64,000 nucleotides of DNA from Anaeramoeba flamelloides (taxonomy: Eukaryota; Metamonada; Anaeramoebidae), in NCBI GenBank assembly GCA_027625915.1, contig JANTQA010000023.1:16864001-16928000 (forward strand). The letters are read 5' to 3'. The translations under genes and the position numbers were made by a program. The notes under the pieces were generated by a model. It saw only the letters and a program-made list of their open reading frames with translations. It did not search any database and was not told the origin of the DNA. This document shows, piece by piece, positions 12,271-22,339 of this stretch (the stretch's first letter is position 1; each line of letters opens with the position of its first letter).

Positions 12271-12650
12271 TTAAGGGACTAATCTCTCTTAATTTTTTAT
12301 TACCAAAATTTAATACAGTTAGTTTACAATTTAAAGCACAAAAACTTTCAACGAAATGTAAAATACAAAAAAATCTCAAATTAAGGCACAAAATTTGGAA
12401 TTTTTTAATTCATAAAGTAATTTACTAGAAATCAAATTTTGTGCTTTAATTTGAGATTTTTTTGTGCTTTAAATTTCGTTGAAAGTTTGTGCCTTAAAAG
12501 TGGAACAGACTGTAGAGATTGAGATACTTTTTTGGTAATCATTTTGATTAGAAAAACCCATGTTTATTTTCAATATTAAACTTATTTCTAGTTAAGGAAT
12601 CCTTATTAAGAAATTAGTCTAAAAAAAAATAATAGAGACTAGTCCCTTAA
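12271..12650 (-). mobile_element. TTAA-flanked GGGACTA element, copy 1, with nested MITE
   Basis: Begins TTAAGGGACTAATCTC and ends GAGACTAGTCCCTTAA. Subtracting the nested CAGTC MITE and its TA duplication leaves about 179 bp, against 183 bp for the copy at 49943. The right part (TTTATTTTCAATATTAAAC, CTTATTAAGAAATT) is the reverse complement of the interior of the copies at 40062 and 49943. TTAA at both ends suggests a piggyBac-like target duplication (inference). Confidence 0.8.
12316..12512. mobile_element. CAGTC-type palindromic MITE, copy 3, nested
   Basis: Sits inside the GGGACTA element and is flanked by TA at 12314-12315 and 12513-12514, with ends CAGTTAGTTT and GTGGAACAGACTG. The internal arms are nearly perfect. 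This is the clearest evidence that the family duplicates TA on insertion, as Tc1/mariner elements do. Confidence 0.88.
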
Positions 12651-14032
12651 ATTTTATTTTTTTATTTTGTTTTTGATCCTTTTCCAAGAAAACAAATTAC
12701 TATTAATTACCAAATAATTGATCAAATTTTCCATCCACTCACCAAAAAACATTTTTAAGTCCTGTAACATTTAGAATTCAAATTAGAATCTTGTTATATG
12801 ATTAGTTTTCCTTTTTTAATTGGGATCTTTAATACTTTCTTTGTATTTTTGTTTTTTTTTCTTTCCTTTTTAGAAAAGTTGAATGAAAAATTTGTTTGCT
12901 TTATTTTATAATTAACTGTATCTTTTGTGAGATCATATTCATTACCATCCCCTAAATTAATACTTTGTAAAGTTTAATTATGGACTATTTTTCAGTTATA
13001 AGTCAACTTTATGTACAACCAAGAACAAAAAAAAATGATTAGATGACAGTTTTTCCCCTTTAATATTTCAAGACCATACCGTTATACCACATTGTAATTC
13101 AAGGGTTTAAGAACTTACAAATTCGACTAATAGTGCTTTTACAATACTTGTATTTTCTGAATAAATGGGAAAAAATTTGTATTTTTATTTGCATTTTTCT
13201 TTTTCTTTTGCAAATAGAAATCAATAAACAGAGAGATTTTAATATAGTTTCTTTATTTATTTGTTTGATTCTTTTTTTTGTGTCTGTGAATGTTAAAAGA
13301 AGGACAGATTTCAGAATTGAAAAAAAAGAGAATCAGATTACAATATTATCCCATTTAAATTTCAAATACTATTACTTGAAGAAAGATCCTCGTATATGAG
13401 TTTAATAGTGCTTTGAACAAACATTGACTAAAAGTTATAAGTTGTTCTTTAGACACGTTTGTTTTTTGATTTTTAGCAACTTGAGCATGTTTTATAATTA
13501 TTTCTATTCGCTTTTGTAAAATAGTTAAAGTAGATCATATCTCATTTGTATCTTATTAGTGAGAAAATTGTACTACTTCTTAATACCAAAGAAGTACTTT
13601 ATATTTGGAGGGTTCAATATTTAGTCTATTACTCTTCTTGAGAGAGCTGTTTTATCCAGATAAAACATGTTAGATAATTTAGACGATTTCACAGAAATTA
13701 TCTGTTGACGAATATCCTTCATCTCAAGAAATTGATTTATCATGAATGTTACTGTTACTAATTTCTCTCTGATGATAACAATTTTGATAAAAATTGGATT
13801 TTACAAATCTGCAAAGATCTCCATCAAGGTTTTTAGATCGAAAATCAATAGAAAAATATTTTTGAGTTACAAGACTAATAATCTAAACACACAGGTTTTC
13901 AAGAACAAGAGTGTTTTGAAAACAGTTGAAAATACAAAAAAAAAGCAAGACTGGTTATCTCTAGAAATGAAAAGGTAACACAACACTCTTACGGTTTGAT
14001 ATTTTTCATTATAACTATTTATTTATAAATCT

Positions 14033-14140
14033 TTAATATCTAATTCTATTACGTAAGTTCCTAGTGAGCAAATGCCTAGAAGCTTCTCGTCTCAAATTAT
14101 TTCGACTCTGATCATTTAAAGTAAAATACAATCTAAATAC
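14033..14140 (-). CDS. Candidate terminal exon, Arg-rich, unassigned
   Basis: A clean acceptor (ATCTTTCAG) is followed by 35 sense codons and a stop, starting in phase 0: VFRLYFTLNDQSRNNLRREA and then SRHLLTRNLRNRIRY. GC is higher than in flanking DNA. No donor partner was found upstream. The tandem duplication at 14260-14851 lies just upstream on this strand and could belong to the same locus. The plus strand also has a short open reading here, so the strand is uncertain. Confidence 0.35.
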   Translation of the reverse strand, partial: VFRLYFTLNDQSRNNLRREASRHLLTRNLRNRIRY

Positions 14141-14259
14141 CTGAAAGATTTAAAAGAACATTGACATTATTTAAAAATCATTTTTTTATATTGTTTGCAA
14201 TATATTAATATTTAAAAATATCTTTTTTCTTTTAATTTTTTTTATTTATTTTTATTTTT

Positions 14260-14851
14260 ACGGCTTTTTTATCTCCCCACGTTAGTTCATTTCATCTTTC
14301 TTGGGAAGGGTCTTCGTAGCCACAGTTATAATCCACACCGGCATTAACCAGCACTTTCTAATGGGATATTTTCCGACAGTAAATATTTCGTCGTTTTTGA
14401 GTCTAGAATTTGCCGACACTACCTATTTAATTTCAAATTATTAATTTTATTATTTTCTTTTTTTTAGTAATGAAAAAAAAATTTTCTTCTTGATAAACAG
14501 ATTTTTATATTTAAACTTGCTGTTATTTGATCGTAAAATATTTTTATTTTATTTTTTTTTTACGGCTTTTTTATCTCCCCACGTTAGTTCATTTCATCTT
14601 TCTTGGGAAGGGTCTTCGTAGCCACAGTTATAATCCACACCGGCATTAACCAGCACTTTCTAATGGGATATTTTCCGACAGTAAATATTTCGTCGTTTTT
14701 TGAGTCTAGAATTTGCCGACACTACCTATTTAATTTCAAATTATTAATTTTATTATTTTCTTTTTTTTAGTAATGAAAAAAAAATTTTCTTCTTGATAAA
14801 CCGATTTTTATATTAAAACTTGCTGTTATTTGATCGTGAAATATTTTTTTT
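14260..14851. repeat. 302-bp tandem duplication, nearly identical
   Basis: Two head-to-tail units start at 14260 and 14562, each beginning ACGGCTTTTTTATCTCCCCA. About 165 bp per unit is unusually GC-rich for this window (CTTCGTAGCCACAGTTATAA, CCGACAGTAAATATTTCGTC); the rest is AT-rich. I count only about four differences over roughly 290 bp, so the duplication is recent. The core has short coding-like readings on both strands, such as minus-strand QILDSKNDEIFTVGKYPIRK in the second unit. None is a recognised domain. It could be an exon, a pseudo-exon or a structured RNA. Confidence 0.92.
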
Positions 14852-17136
14852 TTAGTTTTTTTTTAATATATTTTTTAATTAAAACTTCTGGAAAAAAATT
14901 GATTTGTCAATTTTTATTGGTATATAGTTGATCATGTTTTCATTTTCTAATATTTTTTTCATTATTTTTTACACCTATTTTAAAAAAAATACCAAGTTAC
15001 TAATTTAATTAGTTTTTAATGTTAAAATCCTTAAAGTATTTGAAAATTTTTGTATTATTTTTCCTTTGTGAAATTTTTAAAAGTTGACTTTTTCACATTT
15101 TTTGATGCAAAAATTTTTCTATTCACTAAAAAAAAGTATATTTAAAATTTAAAAAAAGGATAATAATTCATTTTGGAGATTTTTATTCAAAGATATCCTT
15201 ATTGATCAGTAAAGAATAAGAACATAAAAAAAAATAATAAAGGAATTTTTCTTTTGCTACCTTTTTACAATTCAAACACATTTGTAAATTTTTTTTACAG
15301 AATTCTTAATTATGAATTCATAATAATAGCAATTTAAGGGAGACGCGCCAACCATTGAGAAGTCGAAAATTAAAGTATGCTAACATTGAAATTAAATAAG
15401 ATTGTATCAATAGGGTTTAAATACTTCTAAAAATTTGGGTAAAAAAATAGTTCAAAAAGTTTGAATTAAATAATACAATATTAGCAAAAAACCAAAAAAA
15501 AAAAAAATACAATGATACAAATAGTTTTCCAAAAATCTCATTTATCAGATGAAAATATTTAATATATATATATTATCCAAAAAGAATTAATAGTAAAATT
15601 TATTTTTTTTATTTAAACAAACATTTTTCAAATTCCAAAATTTTTTACAAGTTCAATTAAATCAAATATTTTTAATCACCAAAAATAAAAAAAAAAGACA
15701 AAAATTTTCTTTTTAACAATAAAAAAGTATTTTTTTATTGAAATATATGCTTCATCAAGTTTCAAACTTTTTTTTACTACCATTAATACATTGAGTTGAA
15801 AAAATAATTTAATTACAATTTCAAAACTTAAATTTTCTAATTTTTGAATATATAAATGAAATTATTTTTATTTAATTTGATTATTTTATTATTTTTTTCT
15901 GCTTTTATTTTTTTATTATGATAAAATTTCATTTTTACTCCCTTCTTTCAATAAATAAATAAAATAAAATAAAAAATCTTTTTCTACAATAATTTCAATG
16001 TTTATCATTTTTGAGAAAAATATTTATCAATAATGTATCATTAGTACATTTCAAAGGTAACTGATATGACTTATCATATATAAATATCAAAACTTTACGA
16101 AAATTGTAGGTTTATGTTTACCTTTTTAAAAAGAATTGAAATTTTTGAAATTAATCTAAAAACCTTTGTATAAATTTCTTACAAGATAATGACTATTTTT
16201 ATTATTTTCCACTTGTTTTCCAAGATAATCCAAGTTCTAAAAGAATATTACAAAAAATAAGTTTTTAAAAGATATCCCCCCCCCCGTCACATCTGAAAAC
16301 TTTTTTAAACTAAAGTTTTCAAAAACTTCAATGGCTTTTTAAATTTAAAATTCCAAAATTCAAGTTAATTTATTATAGGTTATGTTGTATTTTCTCTCAA
16401 AAGTGAATTCAAATTCTGTGATACAATCATCTTGAATTTTGAACAAGAAGGTCAGATAAATTTGAGAAGTGATTAAAAAAGGATTATAGATATTCCAAAT
16501 TTGATATTTTATGTTCAAAGATATGAAAATGATACTTTTTTCATCGCATCTCTTTTTTTTCACAGCCCAATCTTTTTGGAATAAAAATTAGCCGATATTT
16601 ATTATCTTTGGTTTTAGATGATACTCTGAAAAGAGAATTTATTGATGGAATTTAATTTAGAGATCCAATTTAAACTTTACTAGCTATTGAAAAGTTAAAA
16701 TACTTTCAAAAATGGAAAAGACAAAGATTTTGAATTTTTTCTTCGTAAAATTAAAATTAATTTATCCACTAATATATTTTACTTAAAATAACTTTCTGAA
16801 TTTGTCCTTTAGATAATGTGGCCTTTCTTTTAAATATCAATCCCCAAATAGTACAAAATATTTTATTTTCAAAGTTTGTATAAAAAAAAATGTAATGTTA
16901 AAAAAATAATGTTTTTGGAAACATAGTTAAGGTAAAAAAAGCACATACTAAAGCGTATAAAAAATTATTTTTTAAAATAAACAATGGAAAATTATTAATT
17001 AAGTAAAAAAATATTTATTAATAAAAATAGGTTGTTAGATTAGAAAAAAAAATAAATAATGAGATTATAAATTAATGTTAATTATTGAGTTTAATTAAAT
17101 TAAATTTCATCGAATCATTTGATTTTTTTGATCAAC

Positions 17137-17172
<36 letters not shown>

Positions 17173-17233
17173 GTATGTGTGTGTTGTATGTATTGGTATA
17201 TCTATGTATACGGATATTTAATCAAATAAATTT
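14852..17233. other. Spacer, no gene seen
   Basis: A/T homopolymers, a run of ten C at 16276-16285 and an AT microsatellite at 17141. I recognise no gene, RNA or repeat copy. Confidence 0.6.
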
Positions 17234-20200
17234 TTATTCTGAATCATCACTTGGTGGCAAAAAATCGTAGACTATTGAACTCGAAGAAATCTTTTCTATG
17301 TCATCAAATTGGTCTTCCTCATAAAAATTAGTTTCTGAAAACTGTTCTGAAAAATGATAAAATCTTTTATCATTTTTATTTTTTTTATTTTTTATTTTTG
17401 TATCCAGATCGTTTTTATTAGATTTTGTATTGATATTTGTATTTTGTGTGGTTTTATCGTCGTTATGAGTTTTATTTTCAGATTTGTGTTTGGAATATTT
17501 TTCATTGTTTTCATTGTTTTCATTAGGATCTAATACACTATCATCGTTGAAACCGTCTTGTATCATTTGTAAAACCGTTTTAGTTTTTAATGTATTTATT
17601 CTTTTATTTTTTCTTTTTATTTTTTTATTTCCCTTTTCTTTCTCATCATTCTCATTCTCATTCACATTTACATTCACATTCTCGTTCTCTAATTCATTAT
17701 CATTATCATTATCATCCTCGTTATCATCTTCAATTTTATCATCATCATCATCATCCTCATCCTCATCCTCATCTGACGTATCATTTTCACTATGATCAGA
17801 ATTATTTTCAGATTTTTCGTTAGCAAATTCTCTATCTTGCTTTTTCATCTCAATATTAATCGGATCATTCAAACTAATTTCGTCTGGATCTGAATCAACA
17901 CTTGAATTTATATTTAAATTGTCTACTGATGAAGAATTGGATAATGAATGTTTTTTTTTTGAAGATGAAGATGTATATGATGAAAAAGAAGAAGAATGTG
18001 AAGAAGAAGAAGAAGAAGAAGATCCCGAAGTCGAAGCTTTACTTTTCATCCTTCGATCGTTTAACTGATACCTTTTTATTAATAATTTGATATCACTTTT
18101 AATTAAAGACCAAGGATCAACTGAATTATCATTTTTGGATAATAATAACTTTTTTTCAAAATTATACCATATGAGGGCAAGTAACAAATTACGATCTTGA
18201 ACGGTTTCAGCTGCAAGTATAAAGCAGTCTGGCTTTAGAGCTGAGCTGTTTAGATGTATATTACCAAATTTTGATTTTGATTTTCGTTTTTTTTTAAAAA
18301 AATTTCTCATTGATCTTTCACTCAACCCAATTAACTCTATACATTTGTCATCATTTTTCAAGGTTTCTGCTTGGAAATCGATACCAAACAAAATATTAAC
18401 AAATGGCTTTGAATTGCCCTTTGAAATTTTTATTCCATTTTTCGATAAGGTAAGGTGGCCTGCAACGAATGGGTTTTGTGTCATCTGCAGTATCGAAATG
18501 GTGAAAATCAATTCTTTATCATCCCTGAAGGTATCTATTGTTTTTTTGATCGCCCTTATGGGCGATTTACCAAATCTTTTTGTGGTCATTTCCCAAGACC
18601 AATGGGAATCTATTTGCTGGGTCGTTAAATTGGTTGCCTTTGGTTGCAGCTCTGTATCGATTTTATCTTTATCCAAATAATTGATCGAGGACGCTTTATT
18701 GCCGCCCTTGTTCTTTTGTTTCTTATTTGTGCTTTTCTTTCGCCTTTTAATTTCGCGTTTATTTAATTTGGGTGCAATGGATTTTGTTTTAATATTCCTT
18801 AGAATTAATAATAAGAAAACTATTTCGCGCTTTTCTTGAATATTATTTGGAACAATTATTGAATAATCAGAATTTTTCCAATCTGCAAGATACAGACATC
18901 CAAGATCCGACAAATCTGACATTATTTTAAAGGATGGCGAGAATTGGAATTGCGAATATATTTTCTTTTTTTCCTTCCCAACAACAATCCCAGTCCTCTT
19001 TTTTTCAATTACCAAGAGGCACTTTTGTAAACAGTTTTTTGTTATGTTATATATCTGTAAATGTATTTGTTCGTCATTGACTTTGGGATCATAAATGATT
19101 TCCCCGGCCTTTTGCTTGGCTCTATTAAACGAGATTTCAAATTGGGAATAGAGCTTTTTAATCATTTGGTAATATTTGGAATCAAGTTGGTTCAGATCAA
19201 TATGCTTCCATTCATCAAGGAAATTTATGAAAAAAAAGTTTTCCAAAATTGATGTTTTGCCTCTTGCGTCCAAATACTTTTTAATTATGACTGATAATCC
19301 TATTTGACTTAAATAAGAAGAACCAAATTTTGGCTCAATTTCTTCGTATTGAATGGACTGCAGTTTCTTGCTGTTACCGCCACCTCGTTGGAAAATGTTC
19401 TCATGCGATCGGCTGTATTTGGAGAATTGTTTCCACTTTTCGGCTCGGAATTTATTCAATTGCTTTTGGTTTTGCTTGTGAGATCCTTGCTTCCCATTTT
19501 TGGTTTTGGTCTTCATCCAATTTGTAGTGTTTGGCTCGACGATTTGACTAATAATAGTTTCGGAATCTCGGATATTTTGTTCCTTGATTTCAATTTCATT
19601 ATTAATCTTTTCAACTTTAAACTTTTCCTTTGCCAAGGCCTTTTTTAATAATTCTAATCTATTTTGAACAATAATTTCACTTGAAGTGAAGCCATCCATA
19701 TTCTCACTATTGTCGACACTGTTATCTGTTTTGTACATCTTTGTTTTGTTCTCATTTTCACTTTCGCCTTTATTTTCATTTTCATTTTCATTTTCATTTT
19801 CATTTTCTGGGTCTGTCTCGATATCTGTTTCGGTATTAATAATTTGATAATTATCATCATGATTATGGGAATTATTATTGTTCTGGACATCTTCATCATT
19901 GCCTTGACCATCACTGCCGCCTTCTTCTGTTTCGCTCTTAAAACTATCAGAAGTGGTTTCAGATGAATTGGAAATTGGATTCAGCCATTCCTTTTTTTCT
20001 TTGTTTAGGTTTTCATCGTCATCATTATAATCGTAGCCATTCTCGTTGGCATTTAAAGGAATATTAAGAAAATTAGGATCATGCCTATAGATCTTTAAAA
20101 AGAAATCTAATTCATCTTTAGGTGCATCAATTTCTTTGATAATATTATTCCAAGAAAGTTTACAAATTTTTTCAATTTGTTTCTTTTGTTTTGTTTTTTC

Positions 20201-20932
20201 CATTTTGTCATCCATTAGCTTTATTTTTTCTAAAATTTGATCGACATAAATTTGAAAGTTTAAAGAGCCTGTTGAAATTTCAATTTTGTTTGTTTTTTTA
20301 GAACTATTTGTCTTCAAATTGTGATAATTTTGGTTTTTGTATTCTTTTTTGAAATTCTTTGTGTCAAGATCCGCAATTTGAATAGACTTTAAGATATTGG
20401 TTAATTCTTGTTCGGAATTTTTATTGCCAATTGTGATCGTTCGGACACCGTTGCGGTGATCCTTTTTTGATCCGTTTTTTTGAATGCCCATACGTAGTAA
20501 AGAGAGAAACTGAACAAAACGCCAATTTTCAATCGAGAGTTTCCCACTCTTTGTTTCAGTAATGAGACCAGAAATTTCAAATACGCCTTGGACTTTTCTT
20601 TTGTTTTCCGGACTGTAGTTTTGAAAAAAAATGTTCTCAATTATTCGTAAATTATCCGAGATTTGTCTTGTCTTTGTTGATTTTTTTTGGATCTTGATTT
20701 TTTTAGACGGGTATATCTTATTAAGGAGAATTAGAATTTCAACTCCTGAAGGGCAAACCAATTCTTCAAGTGTGATTGTTCGATCATAATATTGTTGGAA
20801 ATAGTTTTTTGTTTCAACCAAATTGATAAATGATTGTGTTTTTAGTATATGTGGAATGGTGCATTTAAATTGTGGTTTTGTTAATTGGTTTGAAAGTTCT
20901 TTTTTTAAGTTGTGAAATTGTTCAATGTTCAT
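17234..20932 (-). CDS. Large 1232-aa low-complexity protein, CH-like N-terminus
   Basis: Single uninterrupted frame from ATG (MNIEQFHNLKKELSNQL) to TGA-type end DFLPPSDDSE. Residues about 20-150 have the pattern of a degenerate calponin-homology fold: LEELVCPSGVEILILLNKIYP, then an NLRIIENIFF helix, and a later NWRFVQFLSLL helix. About 290-410 is Asp/Glu/Asn-rich and includes an (EN)n run. About 410-470 is a likely coiled coil (LLKKALAKEKFKVEKINNEI). A folded stretch near 800-960 (GHLTLSKNGIKISKG ... CFILAAETVQDRNLLLALIW) has the strand/helix rhythm of a PH-like domain. The C-terminus has a poly-Ser run, then long acidic and Asn/Lys-rich tracts. CH and PH calls are inference from pattern. The gene is certain from length; its function is not known. 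Lack of introns contrasts with the other large gene here. Confidence 0.9.
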   Translation of the reverse strand: MNIEQFHNLKKELSNQLTKPQFKCTIPHILKTQSFINLVETKNYFQQYYDRTITLEELVCPSGVEILILLNKIYPSKKIKIQKKSTKTRQISDNLRIIENIFFQNYSPENKRKVQGVFEISGLITETKSGKLSIENWRFVQFLSLLRMGIQKNGSKKDHRNGVRTITIGNKNSEQELTNILKSIQIADLDTKNFKKEYKNQNYHNLKTNSSKKTNKIEISTGSLNFQIYVDQILEKIKLMDDKMEKTKQKKQIEKICKLSWNNIIKEIDAPKDELDFFLKIYRHDPNFLNIPLNANENGYDYNDDDENLNKEKKEWLNPISNSSETTSDSFKSETEEGGSDGQGNDEDVQNNNNSHNHDDNYQIINTETDIETDPENENENENENENKGESENENKTKMYKTDNSVDNSENMDGFTSSEIIVQNRLELLKKALAKEKFKVEKINNEIEIKEQNIRDSETIISQIVEPNTTNWMKTKTKNGKQGSHKQNQKQLNKFRAEKWKQFSKYSRSHENIFQRGGGNSKKLQSIQYEEIEPKFGSSYLSQIGLSVIIKKYLDARGKTSILENFFFINFLDEWKHIDLNQLDSKYYQMIKKLYSQFEISFNRAKQKAGEIIYDPKVNDEQIHLQIYNITKNCLQKCLLVIEKKRTGIVVGKEKKKIYSQFQFSPSFKIMSDLSDLGCLYLADWKNSDYSIIVPNNIQEKREIVFLLLILRNIKTKSIAPKLNKREIKRRKKSTNKKQKNKGGNKASSINYLDKDKIDTELQPKATNLTTQQIDSHWSWEMTTKRFGKSPIRAIKKTIDTFRDDKELIFTISILQMTQNPFVAGHLTLSKNGIKISKGNSKPFVNILFGIDFQAETLKNDDKCIELIGLSERSMRNFFKKKRKSKSKFGNIHLNSSALKPDCFILAAETVQDRNLLLALIWYNFEKKLLLSKNDNSVDPWSLIKSDIKLLIKRYQLNDRRMKSKASTSGSSSSSSSSHSSSFSSYTSSSSKKKHSLSNSSSVDNLNINSSVDSDPDEISLNDPINIEMKKQDREFANEKSENNSDHSENDTSDEDEDEDDDDDDKIEDDNEDDNDNDNELENENVNVNVNENENDEKEKGNKKIKRKNKRINTLKTKTVLQMIQDGFNDDSVLDPNENNENNEKYSKHKSENKTHNDDKTTQNTNINTKSNKNDLDTKIKNKKNKNDKRFYHFSEQFSETNFYEEDQFDDIEKISSSSIVYDFLPPSDDSE

Positions 20933-22301
20933 CGATCAAAAGAACGTTAAAAAAAAAATTTTATTTTTTTTGTTTCTGTTGATGAATTTTATTAAAAAAA
21001 TGAAAAGAGTTCAAAATTTTTTTTTTGCTTTGTGTCGAAGAGAAGAGAATTTATTTTTATAAGTGTACATTCTTTTTGAAAAATTTTTATCTTTTTCTTT
21101 CTTCTATTTGTTTCTAAATAAAAGATGAAAATTTTCATTCAACTTTCCGTATAAAAGATTTTCCAAAATCATGTAAACAATTCAAATTTTTAATTCTACA
21201 AAACAAGGTTAAATTATTACTTTCCCTTTTACACTTGTAGAACTTTGGATGATTGGTTTTAATTCTTGGAGTGTGATTTATTTCGTAAAGGTAAAGATAA
21301 TTTTGATCTTTTTATTTAGCAAATAACAGTAGTTGAAAATTAAAATTTCACCTCTTTAAATTCGAAAAAAGAAGATTTGTTGTTTAACAGAATAAATGAT
21401 ATTCAATAGAAAGAAGTCATTTCCAAGGAAAAAAATAACAACTCTAAATATGTCAACTTTTCAGAAATTGTTCCTATGATTCTTTGAAAGCTTTTAATTT
21501 AAAGCTATTGAAATTTTGAAAAATCTTCAAGATAAAACAAATTAATTTTGTTTTTATTGTTTTCTTTATTTGACTTTTTGAGATAAATGAGGAGCATTTT
21601 TAAATTAAGGTTTACAGTTATTGAAATAAGAAAAAAGATTATTTATTTTTCTTGGGACAAAGATGTTTATCTATATCTTTATAAAACCAGAATGTACTTA
21701 AAAGTCAAAAAATATATTTCGATTAAAAAAACAAAGAAATCATTTAATTTTATCACATTTTGATTTTATGAATATTTTTTTAAATATTCAAATAATGCTT
21801 TTTAAAAAGAAAGAAATCAGTTAAAAGTATAAAAAATCTATTTTTAAATCAAAAAATAGAAATTATTATCCCTTTTCGTTCTGTTTTAAAATAAAAAATA
21901 ATTTTTATATTTTTCACTAAAATTTTATAGATAAAATAATTTTCCTAGAAACTTTGATAACTTTTCAAGAAGAAACTACAATTTTGTTAAAAGTTCTTTT
22001 GAAATCAAAATAAAATAAATATAAAAAATAATAATAATAATCGAAAAAAGAGAGAAAGGGGTTGTATTGTAGCATAACAAATAAATGAAAAAATGATTAC
22101 TAATCATAGAATTAGCCCACTCTCTATGAAAATATAAGGTTCGGTGTTTGGAATAATATGCTGATTCTTGGTAAATAAAACTAATTCATATGTCTGAAAT
22201 TTGTGCTATTTTCTTTTATTTAGTAAAACTCATAATACGTTGTGTTTTTTATTTCTCAACAAATTTGGGTTTGTTTTTAAAAGTTTAAAATCTTCAATGT
22301 G

Positions 22302-22339
<38 letters not shown>

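Larger units (their letters stand above)
6974..14032. other. 7-kb spacer with repeats and fossil fragments
   Basis: No recognisable host gene. It holds possible pol-like fossil fragments (8471-8935), a 58-codon open frame (10478-10654), an AT microsatellite (10815-10849), a run of ten C at 10124, a poly-T tract near 10972, and three copies of the CAGTC MITE (one nested). Missing N-terminal exons of the NPC1-like gene could lie here, but I could not find any. Confidence 0.6.

Noticed and set aside
13133-13399. 88-codon plus-strand frame rich in Ile/Phe
   Set aside because: Composition is that of AT-rich spacer, with no motif or splice support.
14260-14561. Spliceosomal snRNA, tRNA or SRP RNA in the GC-rich repeat core
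   Set aside because: Compared from memory with U1, U2, U4, U5, U6, SRP and tRNA box patterns. Only short chance matches were seen.
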